Shown here: positions 1-10,450 of the stretch, piece by piece | Numbering within the stretch: position 1 is the stretch's first letter | Layout of the letters: each line of letters begins with the position of its first letter | Assembly: GCA_963402885.1 (NCBI GenBank) | Contig: OY727095.1 | Location: 25,735,001 to 25,799,000, forward strand | Reading direction: 5' to 3' | Source of the DNA: Antedon bifida | Lineage: Eukaryota; Echinodermata; Crinoidea; Comatulida; Antedonidae | DNA: 64,000 bases | Program-made: the position numbers and the translations under genes | The notes under the pieces: model-generated | What the model was told of the DNA's origin: nothing | The model's input: only the letters and a program-made list of their open reading frames with translations | The model's database searches: none

Positions 1-467
1 ATCATTTTCCCATTGCTCAAGGTATCCTAAAAACTCTGTCGCTAAATATGAAAGTCTTGGATCATGGATGTCTTTGTAGCGATTCATGTGAGTTATGAAG
101 GTGATTGTTTCTCTTCTTGCACTGTCACCATATACTTCTTTCATGTGCTGTGCAACTCTGTTACTGAAAACTTGAGCAGCTAAATTGACTTTCATCACAC
201 TGAAAGGGGAGGTCAATATGTGCTCTTGTTAGTTTTGTTTTTCTGTTTTTTTGTAGAGTACACAACCTATGTACTTACTTCAAGGAGTGGTTCATTTTGT
301 AAACTATGAACAACACAATCACAATTTGCAAAATTTCCAGTGAAGTCACAATGCTTAACTTGCTCAATTGGCTGACGAGTGAGTGGTTTTCGTTGAGATG
401 GAAGACCATTAACACAATACTTGTATCGTCTACCAATTAATGCTTTTCTTTTTTTTCTTGTCATGAT
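1..467 (-). CDS. P-element/THAP9-type transposase-like gene, two exons, partial
   Basis: Read on the minus strand. One exon at 279-467 (63 codons, preceded by acceptor TTATAACAG and followed by donor GAA|GTAAGT) joins in phase 0 across a 56-bp intron to an exon at 1-222 (74 codons, acceptor AACAAGAG) that runs off the window edge. The second exon reads HILTSPFSVMKVNLAAQVFS near its start. That resembles the H-x(5)-F-x(2)-M-x-V-x-LA-x-Q-x-FS stretch that begins the RNase H-like catalytic region of P-element/THAP9 transposases. The first exon is basic with several Cys, but shows no complete zinc finger. The obvious acceptor CCCTTTCAG at 200-206 gives a stop after 13 codons, so the alternative acceptor was chosen because it keeps the frame open. 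The THAP zinc finger and catalytic acidic residues lie outside the window. It could be an active element, a domesticated gene or a relic. The family call rests on a short motif. Confidence 0.5.
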
Positions 468-1663
468 CTGTTATAAATAAAAGAAAACATTGATCATTGG
501 TTTGCACTGGTTTCTGTACATGCATTTCAGGCACTTACTTCTAGGCAAGAAACACTAAAGCCCCACTAAGCAATATAATCCCTCTCACGTCCCTCACACC
601 CTCCCCCCTCCCCAACCAACTTTGTTTGACCCCACCCAACTACCATTCCATACTACTGCACACCAAATAGAGCAGTAAAAACAAGTTTGGAAATAGGATC
701 AATTTGATTTGACAAGGTAAAAGCTAGCCTAGCCTAGACTTAATTTAGGCAAAATTACGCTAATGAATGCATATGAATCCCTGTGACTAGCCCTGGCTAA
801 ATAAGGCCATGCGATGACATTGGGCCTACTCTAAGGAAAATATATTGAATAAATACATAGTGTATTTCTTTTTCAAATGATTAAAAAATACACGCATACC
901 AACATTTATATATTTAACTATCGTTAAAAGGTAAGTAAGTGATACAATATCATAAATAAGATAAAGATTTTTTTGTTCCAAATGTGACACAATTACGATT
1001 GTGTATTTAGCGAAAACTTTAAAAAACCAGTAAAATCATCATACTTAATTAAATATTAAACATTACTTTTTCCTAATAAATTGTACATCATACCACAGAA
1101 AAATAGTTATTCTATCATAATAAAACTCATTAATTACACAAGAGTGTCTTTTAGTAAAATTGCAATGCTCTCAAAAACTGGTGTTTTTAGTAGCAGTTAC
1201 GACAACGACACACTAACCCAGTCTAGATGGGGTAGTCCATCTACGGTTGTCTACGAGTCTAGAACTACCCTACTTTGCAGATCAAGTTCTACTAAAACAA
1301 GATTAATTTTTCTTTAAAAAAACAGTTAAATACCAAACATTATTTAAAATTCTTACCTTTTAATATCCTAAGTTCAAATTAAGTGTAATTTGCTGAAGGA
1401 AATCTGGTAAACTGTTATTGTTTCGTATATTGCGAAGCGATCGCGACGCGATCTCCGTCGAGTGGATTTTTCTCGAGCGCACACTTAATTTGCATAACAA
1501 TGAAAATACTAAGACGAAATAAGTAGATCAAAGGGAACCGACAAGCGTTTCCAATCTCTTTGATTGTTGTCTCAGGTATAGGATAGCTTTTGACAGCTCG
1601 GTCATTACACCCTCACTCATATGCGAGTGCAATAAGTATGTTAGCGTGTCGGCTGTCGTGTTC
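468..1663. other. AT-rich spacer with no recognised gene
   Basis: No exon-like open frame with splice sites was found. The stretch holds poly-A/T runs, a C-rich run near 595-620, and short imperfect palindromes near 1200-1280. Its right border is the outer end of the Gypsy 3' LTR. The longest open frame here (near 1081-1317) has no recognisable similarity. Confidence 0.5.
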
Positions 1664-2387
1664 TGTATGCTGACGTTAATACAAGAACCATTAATAAACA
1701 CTAAACAACATTAGTTAAAGATGTATTGTCCCTTGAAGCACAAAAAATGAAAAAAAAAATATTCTAAATTTAAATTGGCCACATCAAAGTAATATTAAAG
1801 TTATTCACTTTAAGTCGAAAATTCGAGCCAAAATCAACAAGTTTATGTAATTAACAGGTAAATTAATTTGATTACATTTCGTCTGGAAAATTGTCACAAG
1901 CGAAAGTAAACAAAGATTTCAAACCACGAGTATGCATTATGCATGATGCTAATTGGGATTGTTTACAACTCGTCACGGTTGAGAAGGTGTTTTCACACAG
2001 ATCGCGAGGAAGTTTTATGATTATGCATACAGAGTAGCCAAACAAACTCGTTGCATTATGAGATATTTTTTGATCGAAAACTTTGACTGGAAGTCAAAGT
2101 TATTTTTTGAACAAAACAACGTCTGTATTTCGGTTAAATTATTTTTTTTTTGACTAATTTTTGGTGAAAGTTAATAACTATTATGATACTTCAAAATGAC
2201 CTACTTTTTTTCGAAATATTAAAACAAATTTTTTTTTGGAATTCGTCAAAGGGACAATACATCTTTAATACTCTGTGTCTTTATTCTTATTCTGTCTCAA
2301 TGTCCATTGTAATATTGTATGTATCCCGTTCTCTACATCTACTGCCCTCTAGCGTTTACTATAATTATGGTTTGTCACAATACTACA
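1664..2387 (-). repeat. 3' LTR of Mag-like Gypsy, interrupted by a MITE
   Basis: Plus-strand ends are TGTATGC and TACTACA. It matches the 174-bp LTR at 12770-12943 almost base for base on both sides of an insertion at about 1718-2268. Differences are few (for example TGACG against TGATG), so the two LTRs have diverged only slightly apart from the insertion. Confidence 0.85.
1718..2268. mobile_element. MITE-like TIR element, copy 1
   Basis: Begins TAAAGATGTATTGTCCCTT and ends with the inverted copy AAGGGACAATACATCTTTA, about 551 bp. The uninterrupted LTR at 12770-12943 shows the empty site, which fixes the borders within a few bases. The insertion is at a TA/TTAA-like site. A second full-length copy lies at 42279-42833. 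No transposase frame is present, so it is non-autonomous. The superfamily is not determined; a TA target would fit Tc1/mariner and a TTAA target would fit piggyBac or Kolobok. Confidence 0.8.
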
Positions 2388-2556
2388 TCTCTTTCCACTT
2401 TAGTTAGAATTATTATACAGTATTTCATATTGTAAATAATTGTTTTCCATACATACAGTATTTCTTTGTTTAACTAAATTAACTCAAAACTCTTGTTAAC
2501 ACTATATAACTCAAAACATATTTTATAACACATAACAATATCTGTTCATTTACTGA

Positions 2557-2613
2557 TTACAGATCAAATCTATTGGGTGCTTTCACCACTCTTCTTGGTC
2601 TATTATTGACAGT
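2557..2613 (-). pseudogene. C-terminal tail of Mag-like Gypsy pol
   Basis: On the minus strand the 57 bases from the BEL border code for TVNNRPRRVVKAPNRFDL and a stop. The basic RPRR-VVKAP-RFDL ending is typical of the last residues of Mag-type Gypsy polyproteins. It is the continuation of the integrase frame that breaks off at 9090, with some residues missing between. Confidence 0.7.
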
Positions 2614-2972
2614 TGTAAGAATCCCTATAATGATTCGTATGTATTTACGTAACTGTAACTGTATTCCGAACGATCTCCTAATTTAAATAACTATTGCACG
2701 CACAGGTGGACAACGGTATATAGCCTGTTGTTTGCCGTGAAGGCGGTTTTTAGTTACGTTATGTTCTTTAGCGTGTTAACATGTTTAATTGTAGAAGGAC
2801 TACTTTGAATTACCAGGCAGATTGCTGGATAAATGTGGTTCAGTATACTATTGTGAGAAATAAATGGAAAGACAACTTGCAACTTATGTTTTCTGCGTAA
2901 TTCTTAATCTTTGTTTTTAACTCAAAGGAGTGTGGTCTCCTGTCCTATTAACGTAGCGTTGGCTCCGTTACA
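2614..2972 (+). repeat. BEL/Pao 5' LTR
   Basis: Starts TGTAAGAATCCC and ends CTCCGTTACA, with the short inverted ends TGTAA and TTACA. The first 155 bp recur at 8935-9089. The right border is inferred from the TG...CA rule because the other copy is truncated. Confidence 0.75.
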
Positions 2973-3300
2973 GTAATTCAAGCGTATTGCTTCTATAGCA
3001 AAAGCAATTGAGGTGAAGTGTATTCTACGTACTGTATATATATATATAAATATTGTGTATGCTGTGGTATGGTTGATCGAAGAATAAGAAATAATTCAAC
3101 AGTGTGTTGAAATTTGCCTATTACAAAGAGGAGTTCATTATCCATGTTTAAAGTCTAGTTTGGTGGATGTTCGTTTTTTGCAAATAATTTGTTGTTATTG
3201 ATTATAATCGTTGTGTGTACGAGTCTACGTTCTAGTTTATTAAATCATTACGGAGGAAAGGTACAATTTGCGGGAAGCCCGGAAACCAACAGAAAAGGGT

Positions 3301-5060
3301 ATGGCTTATCAGGTGGAATGTAAACGAACTGTTTTTGAATCGGAACGTCTGCAATTTGAAGGCAAGTTAAAAGCGGTTAGCATTGCATTGCCTTATAAAA
3401 GAGGTCACTGTATAAAGGATCTGATAAAGCAAGAAAAGCGGTTTTTAGATGCGCATGAAAATTACTGCGATTTGTTGCAAGAAGATGAGAAAGGAAGAGT
3501 AAATCTAATTGTTGAATCGTTAATTATGGAAAGTAAAAATATTATATCTGCATTTGACAATCTTAGTCGTTCTTCAAAAAAATCGTCTAAGTCATCTCGA
3601 GTAAGTTGGCAGAGTGTTAGAGTTTGATGATAAAGAAGTTAAATTGCAACAACTGAAACGGGAACATGAACTGGAGTTGCAACGTTTTACACATGAAAAG
3701 GAATTGGCAAAAACAGAAGCGGTTTTGGAAGCATTGAAGCGATTAGATAGCGACGATAGCTCGTCTATAGAAGATGATAGTTTGGATAATGTGTTGAATG
3801 ATATTCCAATGGAAGAACCGGAAGCCGGAGTTCAACGTTTTCTAATGGACGCTGGTCCCTCATATGAAGGACCTCGTCTCGGAACAGTGTGTACGACTAC
3901 ATGGTCTGCAAGGCCACCCGAAATGTCCGTTCCTGCCGCTGTCGGTTCAGCCGTTGCTTATACTTGCGATATTCGAATACGGCTCCAGATTTTGTAGAAC
4001 GCCGTCTACCTTCTTCTGTTCCAGGATTAATTACTTCGCATGCAGGCCTGCTGTGAGTATGCCACTTTATATATTACTCAAACTGGTGGTTACCCAAAAT
4101 ATCTGCCTCATAGTGATTCACGTACTATACCGAGTGCCAGTAATCCTTGTGCCATGGGAAGCCGTGCATATCAACCGACTAATGTTGATGCTCATATGAT
4201 GTAAGACTTCCCGCTCTAAAGGTTGAACAGTTTGATGGTGACCCATTAAGGTTTCCTATGTGGGATGCAGCATTCACTGCTTTGATAGAGGCCAAAGCCG
4301 TATCATTTCAAGAAAAGCTAAACCTTTTAAGTCAACATTTAAAGAGTGAACCACGCTCACTGATAAGTAGTTATTTATTATTGCAAACAGAGAATTCGTA
4401 TAATCTTGCACGCAAGGACCTTAAAGACCGATATGGGAATAATTCAATTATCTCAAAGGCATTTCTTAAACGACTTGAGAATTGGCCGAAAATTAGCCCT
4501 AGTGATGCTATTTGGTCTGAGATCCTACTCTGATTTTCTCAGTGAAGTTTCCACTGCGAAAGAAAGAATTCCTGATTTAGGTTTATTGGACTACCCTCAA
4601 GAAAATGCCAAATTAATTTCTAAAGTACCAAAATATGTTGAAGGCAAATGGAGAACTATTGTACAAACTTGTATTAATCAAAACCGTTCTTTTCCTAGTT
4701 TCTCAATTTTTGCAGGGTTTATGAGAACAAGAGCCCAAGAAGCGAATATTCCTGTGTTCGATCAAGCGGTCAATGTTGCCCAGACAGAGAAACAAAAGAA
4801 ACCTCCGACACGCAATAACCCAGCGCACGTACTTACTAGGAAAGCTGATTTAATTTGCCCATTCTGTCAAAATGATCACCACATTGATGACTGTAAAGAA
4901 TTCGAGAAACTCGTCCGACGAGACAAGCGACAGTTCTTCATGGATAAGAAAATATGTTATGTGGTATGTCGACTGATCATAAAAAATATAACTGTAAGGG
5001 TGTTGTTAAATGTAAGCACTGTGGTTATACGAGCATCTTTCCTGCTTACATATTTATAAA
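3301..5060 (+). pseudogene. BEL/Pao gag, frameshifted
   Basis: Capsid-type gag of the BEL/Pao element. The first ATG in frame is 3301 (the upstream 3268 codon is TTG). Frame 1 runs to about 3612, where it shifts to frame 2, with a Lys/Glu-rich coiled stretch (KLQQLKREHELELQRF). Around 4225-4530 the frame returns with the conserved FDGDPLRFPMW gag motif, then shifts again at about 4510. Near 4855-4905 is a CPFCQNDHHIDDC zinc knuckle, and a second Cys-rich stretch follows at 4960-5040. At least three frame breaks mean no intact gag protein. The order gag, knuckle, protease is that expected of the family. Confidence 0.8.
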
Positions 5061-5105
5061 CAGAATAAATCTACATCGCTTTGCGCAAATATACACAAAA
5101 ATCAA

Positions 5106-5540
5106 GTGACTGATAATTCTATGATTCTGCCAGTGTGGTTGAGAAATAAGCAGAATCCGCAAAAAGAAATTTTAGTTTATTGTATTTTAGACTCTCAATC
5201 TAATAGTTGTTTCGTTGCAGATGAGATAGTACAGGGACTCGGAATTTGCGGAGAAGAGATTAAACTCAAGTTATCTACAATGCATACATCAGCCGTGGTT
5301 ACCTGTAAGAAATTTAAAGGTCTGGAGGTTACCAGTTTCGACAGAAAAACAGTTATACAATTGCCTAGTGTGTTCTCAAGAGAATCAATTCCTGCAGAGA
5401 CTACTCAAATACCGACTCCAACTACTGCGTCAAAATGGAAACATCTTGAACGAATTGTAAATAGTATAACTCCGTATATGCCAAATGTACAAGTAGGCTT
5501 ACTTATCGGTAATAATGTGCCAAGTGCTATTCGTCCTTGA
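5106..5540 (+). pseudogene. BEL/Pao A17-type aspartic protease region
   Basis: Open frame of 144 codons ending in a stop. LDSQSNSCFV (around residues 29-38) corresponds to the LDTQS/LDSGS active-site region of BEL peptidases. LLIGNNVPSAIRP at the end corresponds to the conserved LIG-D/N-P-A-RP motif. The frame resumes at 5541-5630 after the stop with the ILGWGIIG-type motif, so protease and reverse transcriptase were one polyprotein, now interrupted. Confidence 0.75.
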
Positions 5541-5630
5541 GATATCATTGCAGGTAAAGACGACGAACCATACGGTCAACTCTCTATTTTAGGATGGGGA
5601 ATCATCGAAACAATTTGCGAGCAAGATCCT

Positions 5631-6749
5631 GTGGTAAAGGTGTCGAACAGAACTGTAGTTTCTAACGAACCGTCAAGAGTAGCCTCGAAGGACAGATTGG
5701 TGAGTTTTAAATCTGCCAAAGAAATGATAATATCTATGTATGAACATGACTTTAACGATCTACAAACAACTCAGCTTCGTCACATGTCCGCTGATGATTT
5801 TAAATTCTTGCATATAATGGATAACAATATTATCAAACGTCCAGATAACCATTATGAAATGCCACTACCAGTGCGTGACAATGTTAAGATGCCTAATAAT
5901 AGAACCCTTGCCGCTAAAAGACTTGGTCAGCTAAAGTGCAAGTTCCTAACTAATTCTAAATATAAGGAAAATTATATATCATTCATGAAAGATGTTCTAG
6001 CTAATTGCGCCGAAACTGTTTTGGATGAAATCAACTTGAATGATGGTTCTGTTAATTACGTACCTCATCATGGTATTTATCATCCAAAGAAAAGGGACCG
6101 TATACGTGTGGTTTTTGATTGCTCGGCTGAATATGCTGAAACATCCCTTAATAAATGCTTACTTAAAGGCCCAGACTTGATGAATGGTTTAGTGGGTGTG
6201 CTTTCTCGTTTCAGGAAAGAACCAGTAGCAATTCAAGCTGATATAAAAGGAATGTTTCACCAGTTCTTTGTTTCAGAGAAAAATCAGAATCTATTGCGGT
6301 TTCTGTGGTGGCAAAACGACGACTTTCAGCAAAAGATTGTTGAATACAGAATGAAGATCCATCTATTTGGTGCGATTAGCTCGCCTGCGTGTGCGAATTA
6401 TGGGTTACGTAAGGCTGCAGAGGATGGTAAAGAAGAATTTGGTCTTCAAACATATCGTTTTATCAAGGAAGATTTTTACGTTGATGATGGGTTGACGTCT
6501 TTACCTACATCCGCCGAAGCTATTCAGCTGGTGAATAATAGCACACAATTGTGTGCAAAGGCTGGTCTTAAATTACATAAATGGGTAACTAATGACAAAA
6601 GAGTTCTTAATTCTATTCCAGAAGAATCCAGAGCATCAAATCTTAAGAAGATCGACGTTGGGAATCGACAGCCTATAGAACGGGCTCTTGGTGTTGTATG
6701 GTGCGTCGAAAGTGATACTTCAGGATGGATTTTAAAGACAAGCCGCTAA
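5631..6749 (+). pseudogene. BEL/Pao reverse transcriptase
   Basis: Open frame of 372 codons, the longest in the element. Conserved blocks in order: VNYVPHHGIYHP and RVVFDCSAEY (fingers), LLKGPDLMNGLVGVLSRFR, then AIQADIKGMFHQFFV (palm, first catalytic Asp), RFLWW, a region equivalent to LFGAISSPACANYGL, and FYVDDGLTS (YVDD catalytic box). The catalytic residues appear intact. The frame ends at a shift near 6725-6749 and the protein continues in another frame with the LTRRGILSTVSSVYDPFGILAP motif that follows the palm in BEL elements. Confidence 0.85.
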
Positions 6750-7480
6750 CACGTCGTGGAATACTGTCAACCGTAAGTTCAGTTTACGATCCCTTCGGAA
6801 TTTTAGCGCCAGTTGTAGTTGGTAAAATGATATTGCAGGAGCTGTGCATGGCTAACATTGATTGGGACGACCCAATACCTGACTCACTCTACCACAGATG
6901 GGGAAAATGGCAGAATGAGTTGATCGCAAACATAGATAAGGTCAGCATTTAACGGTGTTTTAAACCAGAGAACTTTGGTATTACTAAACACACTGAACTG
7001 CACTTCTTCTCTGATGCATGCGAAAACGCTTATGGCCAATGCACATATTTGCGAATAATTAACTCCAAAGGAGAATCCTGTTTATCTTTTGTCTTAGGAA
7101 AGGCCAGAGTGACACCAAAGAGCACAGTGTTGACAATACCGAGACTGGAGATAACCGCCGCTACATTGTCGGCGCGAATGGATGAGTTTTTGAATAAAGA
7201 ATTGCCCTACGAAAACGTCACAAAGTTCTATTGGTGCGATAGCCGAGTGGTTCTAGGTTACATTCGAAATTAATCTAGAAAATTTCAGACGTTTGTGGCC
7301 AATCGTGTCCAACAAATTCATGATCGTACTAACATCAATCAATGGCATCACGTACAATCCCTTAATAACCCCAGTGACGAGGCAAGTAGGGGTGTGAGTA
7401 TTAAGCGTCTCATTAAGAAAGACTCTATGTGGTTATGCGGACCACCTTTCCTGCATGGAAAAGTTCTTAAAGGTGTTTAG
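6725..7480 (+). pseudogene. BEL/Pao RNase H region
   Basis: Three consecutive pieces in the same frame are separated by stops near 6950, 7271 and 7478. The first has the SVYDPFGILAPVV linker. The second has LSFVLGKARVTP and IPRLEITAATLSARM, then FYWCDSRVVLGYIRN. The third has VANRVQQIHD and WHHVQSLNNPSDEASRG. Together they are the RNase H domain of BEL/Pao pol, which keeps the Asp/Glu/Asp pattern (LEITAA, CDS, NPSDEASRG) but is cut by stops. Confidence 0.75.
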
Positions 7481-8324
7481 CAGAATTTCATCCTGGGAAA
7501 AACTACGCCGGATTATAGCCAGATGCCTTCTACTAGTAAAAAGATGGATGAAAGCAGCACATATACCTATTTTAAAGGGAGGAGTTGTAGACATGATATC
7601 GGATTCTCTCAATATTTATGTTGAAGACCTTGAAATAACGCTGAACAGTATTCGACAACATGGGTTTTGGATAACGCATGGACTATCGGCTGTGGGAGAA
7701 ATTATCTATCGTTGCATTTACTGTAGGAGATTCAGAGGTAAGCTTTGTACACAAAAGATGGCAGAATTACCGGTTGAAAGATACTCAGATCAACCACCGT
7801 TTACTTACAGCGGAATTGACTTGTTCGGACCATTTTATATTAAAGACCGACGGAGCACTGTCAAACGATATCGGGTGTTATTTACATGCCTCGCATCAAG
7901 AGCAATTCATTTAGAATCTGCAAATACATTAGAAACTAACTCTTTTATTAACGCTTTAAGAAGGTTTTTGAGCGTGCGCGGCCCAGTAAGGCAGATCTAT
8001 TCCGATAGAGGTACAAACTTTGTGGGGGCTTATAACGAATGGAAATCCGTCAGTGAAGACAACGTCAGAAGCTTTCTGCTAGACAATAATTGTGATATTT
8101 TCTTTAAATTTAACGTTCCTACTGCAAGTCACATGGGGGGGCATGTGGGAGCGGCAAATAAGAAATGCTCTCCAACCGTAGATAAGCATGGAAAACAATT
8201 ACAGGATGAAGGATTTCGTACGCTACTCGCTGAAGTTATGAACATTGTCAACTCAAGACCACTAACTGTCAATAATTTAAGCGATCCAAGTTCATTGGAA
8301 TCGTTAACCCCAACCACATTTTGA
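7455..8324 (+). pseudogene. BEL/Pao integrase
   Basis: Integrase in a 289-codon frame. After a poorly preserved zinc-binding part (IIYRCIYCRRFRGKLC), the core reads PPFTYSGIDLFGPF (first Asp), FTCLASRAIHLE, and YSDRGTNFVGA (second Asp). At 8136-8142 a run of seven G shifts the frame just where the third catalytic residue (Glu) is expected, so the core reads SHMGGHVGAANKK here. The frame returns later (EVMNIVNSRPLT) and stops at 8322. The enzyme is therefore inactive as it stands. Confidence 0.8.
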
Positions 8325-8404
8325 CTCTTAAATGTAATGTTTTAGTTCCTCCACCAGGTTTATTTCAGGAAACTGATATGTACTGCTGAAGGAGATGGAG
8401 ACGT

Positions 8405-8698
8405 GTGCAGCATCTTGCAAATGAGTTTTGGCACCGATGGAAACGTGAATATCTAACAATACTACAGATTAGACAGAAATGGTCTTCACCAAAAAGAAAT
8501 TGTGAAATTGGAGACATTGTGGTGTTAAAGGATGAAAACTGTCTGAGAAACCTATGGGAACTTGCCAGAATCACAGATGTGACAAGTAGCGCAGATGGGC
8601 TGGTTAGAAAGGTTAATGTGTTCATCGGCCGACGCAGTGCTACACTTGAGAGACCAGTTCACAAATTAGTTGTATTGGTACCTGCTTCTAAATGTTAA
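8405..8698 (+). pseudogene. BEL/Pao pol C-terminal (DUF5641-like) region
   Basis: Reads HLANEFWHRWKREYLTILQ, then a GDIVVLKDEN stretch and a LERPVHKLVVL ending before the stop. This is the normal last domain of BEL/Pao polyproteins, which follows the integrase core. It is in a different frame from the integrase and separated by about 80 bases of decayed sequence. Confidence 0.8.
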
Positions 8699-8934
8699 AA
8701 TAATAATTTGGACTTTTGTTTGGACAATTTGTACTACTACTTTCTGTGCATGATAAATTAAATGTATGGGCTTAACCTATTATGTATCTGAGCACTTTGT
8801 GCTAGCCTTACGACCATATTGTGGTATAATATCTATTAGAATAAATTATAAGTTATAATGTTCAATTCCCAGTCAAGGAGCCTTGTTTATGTGAAGTATA
8901 GCTAGGCCTATGATTATATACTTCAAGGGAGCCA

Positions 8935-9089
8935 TGTAAGAATCCCTATAATGATTCGTATGTATTTACGTAACTGTAACTGTATTCCGAACGATCTCCT
9001 AATTTAAATAACTATTGCACGCACAGGTGGACAACGGTATATAGCCTGTTGTTTGCCGTGAAGGCGGTTTTTAGTTACGTTATGTTCTT
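8935..9089 (+). repeat. BEL/Pao 3' LTR, truncated
   Basis: Matches 2614-2768 over its whole length by eye, then changes abruptly to Gypsy integrase sequence at 9090. About 204 bp of the LTR are missing. The sequence just upstream (CTTCAAGGGAGCCA) is a possible purine tract. Confidence 0.85.
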
Positions 9090-9917
9090 GAAACAGAGGA
9101 ATTAACTTTCCTTTCTTAATATTCTTCATCAAAACATAGTCTCCTATTCTAACATTAGAGTTTTGGATATTCCTTCGCTTTTCAGCGTTTTCTTTCATTT
9201 TTGCTTTAGAAGCACTGTCTTTCTCCTTTAACTCTATGTGGGTCTTAGTTTTAGACATACTTGTTTGCATTTGTGGTAGCTTAATGCTTCACCATTTGCA
9301 ATAGTTGCTGGAGGGACCCCGGTTGACGTATGGGGGGTTGCCCTATAATTTTGTAAGAATATGTAAAGCTCTTGCTTCCAAATTTTCCCTTCGGTATTTG
9401 CGCATTTACATACTTTACCTAAGGTTTTCATGAACCTTTCCACTAAACCATTGCCTTCTGGCCAGTATGGTATTACTTTTTGGTGTTCAAAACCCATATA
9501 ATCCGTGAAATTTCTAAACTCTTCACTGTTCCACGGGGAACCATTATCTGTTTTAAATTTAACCGGAATTCCTCGAGACGAAAATATCTTGTCAATAACT
9601 GGAATTACAGTTTTAGCCAATAATGATTTGATTATCTCTACTTCCGGAAATCGCGAATACTCATCTATTATCACCAACAGGTGCTCGCCCGATGGTAGTG
9701 TACCATAAAAATCTGCAGCTAGATGAATGTTTTTACCATTTGGTAGCTCAGACATTTTCAGTGGTTCTCTTGGTTTTGTGTCTGTCGTAGCAGTACATGC
9801 CACACACTTATCTATGAGTTCCGAGACTCTTGATTCAATGTTTGGAAACCAAACCTTCTCTTTTAGAAGTGCTATTGTTTTTACCTTGCCTTGATGGCCT
9901 TCATGCGCCAAACACAA
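9090..9917 (-). pseudogene. Mag-like Gypsy integrase
   Basis: Minus-strand integrase with AHEGHQGKVKTIALLKEKVWFP and CVACTA (zinc-binding HHCC part), LAADFYGTLPSGEHLL (first Asp), FKTDNGSPWNSEEF (second Asp) and PYWPEGNGLVERFMKTL (catalytic Glu). The catalytic triad is present. It is followed by NYRATPHTSTGVPPA. A frame change near 9240-9270 leads to the RIGDYVLMKNIKKGKLIPLF module, which is cut off at 9090 by the BEL junction; the last 19 codons are at 2557-2613. Neighbouring RNase H is upstream in the same frame series. Confidence 0.85.
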
Positions 9918-9921
9918 GGCT

Positions 9922-10450
9922 CTATTTCTTATTATTTGTAATGGTGAGCTCGTTTGAAACTCTACTAAATATCATTAAGTCGTTGATGTTTACATTTTTT
10001 GAATTTCCAAACTTTGTTTTGATTAATTTCCACTGGCCTGTCGGGATTAGTGACTTTAAAGCACTTAAAGTTGGATCATCATTTGTAGCTTCTGCAATTT
10101 CTACTAGATTCATAGCTTTTGGACTGCTCGCTTGTTCCATTAAATTAACGTACTTTTCGGCAACTTTTTCTTCCCGAGAGCTACTTCCCGAGTCTACCGG
10201 ATGCCTTGACAAATAGTCAGACGGATTATCTATTCCCGGCCTGTACATGACCTTTGGGTCGTACAGCAACAATCTCAAACGCCATCGCTCTAATCTCAAC
10301 GGTAACTTCGCGTTCGGATTCCCTAGAAGCTTTACTAGTGGCTTATGATCCGTTATAACAGTTATAGGTGCTCCAAAAATATAAATATGAAAGTGTTCGC
10401 ATGCCCATATTACCGCCAACGTTTCACGTTTAATTTGGCTTTTATAGCGT
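9922..10450 (-). pseudogene. Mag-like Gypsy RNase H and connection
   Basis: Minus-strand stretch with ETLAVIWACEHFHIYIFG, then VITDHKPLVKLLGNP and RLERWRLRLL, then YRPGIDNPSDYLSRHP, which are the classic Gypsy RNase H blocks. It runs into the integrase zinc domain after a Lys-rich linker. A frame change close to 10430-10500 separates it from the reverse transcriptase. Confidence 0.85.

Larger units (their letters stand above)
2614..9089 (+). mobile_element. BEL/Pao LTR retrotransposon, full-length order but decayed
   Basis: 5' LTR at 2614-2972, then gag, zinc knuckles, A17-type protease, reverse transcriptase, RNase H, integrase and the C-terminal DUF5641-like region in the usual BEL/Pao order, then a 155-bp partial 3' LTR (8935-9089). 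The shared 155 bp of the LTRs look identical by eye, which suggests a fairly recent insertion. The pol frame is nevertheless broken by at least six frameshifts or stops. It is inserted in the opposite strand inside the pol end of the Gypsy element. The missing rest of the 3' LTR and the missing Gypsy codons point to a later deletion across that junction. Confidence 0.9.

Noticed and set aside
200-206. CCCTTTCAG as the acceptor of the P-element-like exon
   Set aside because: It has the better pyrimidine tract but leads to a stop after 13 codons when joined in phase; the AACAAGAG acceptor keeps the frame open through the conserved block.
8129-8625. Minus-strand open frames inside the BEL element
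   Set aside because: They are antisense to well-recognised integrase and DUF5641-like sequence.
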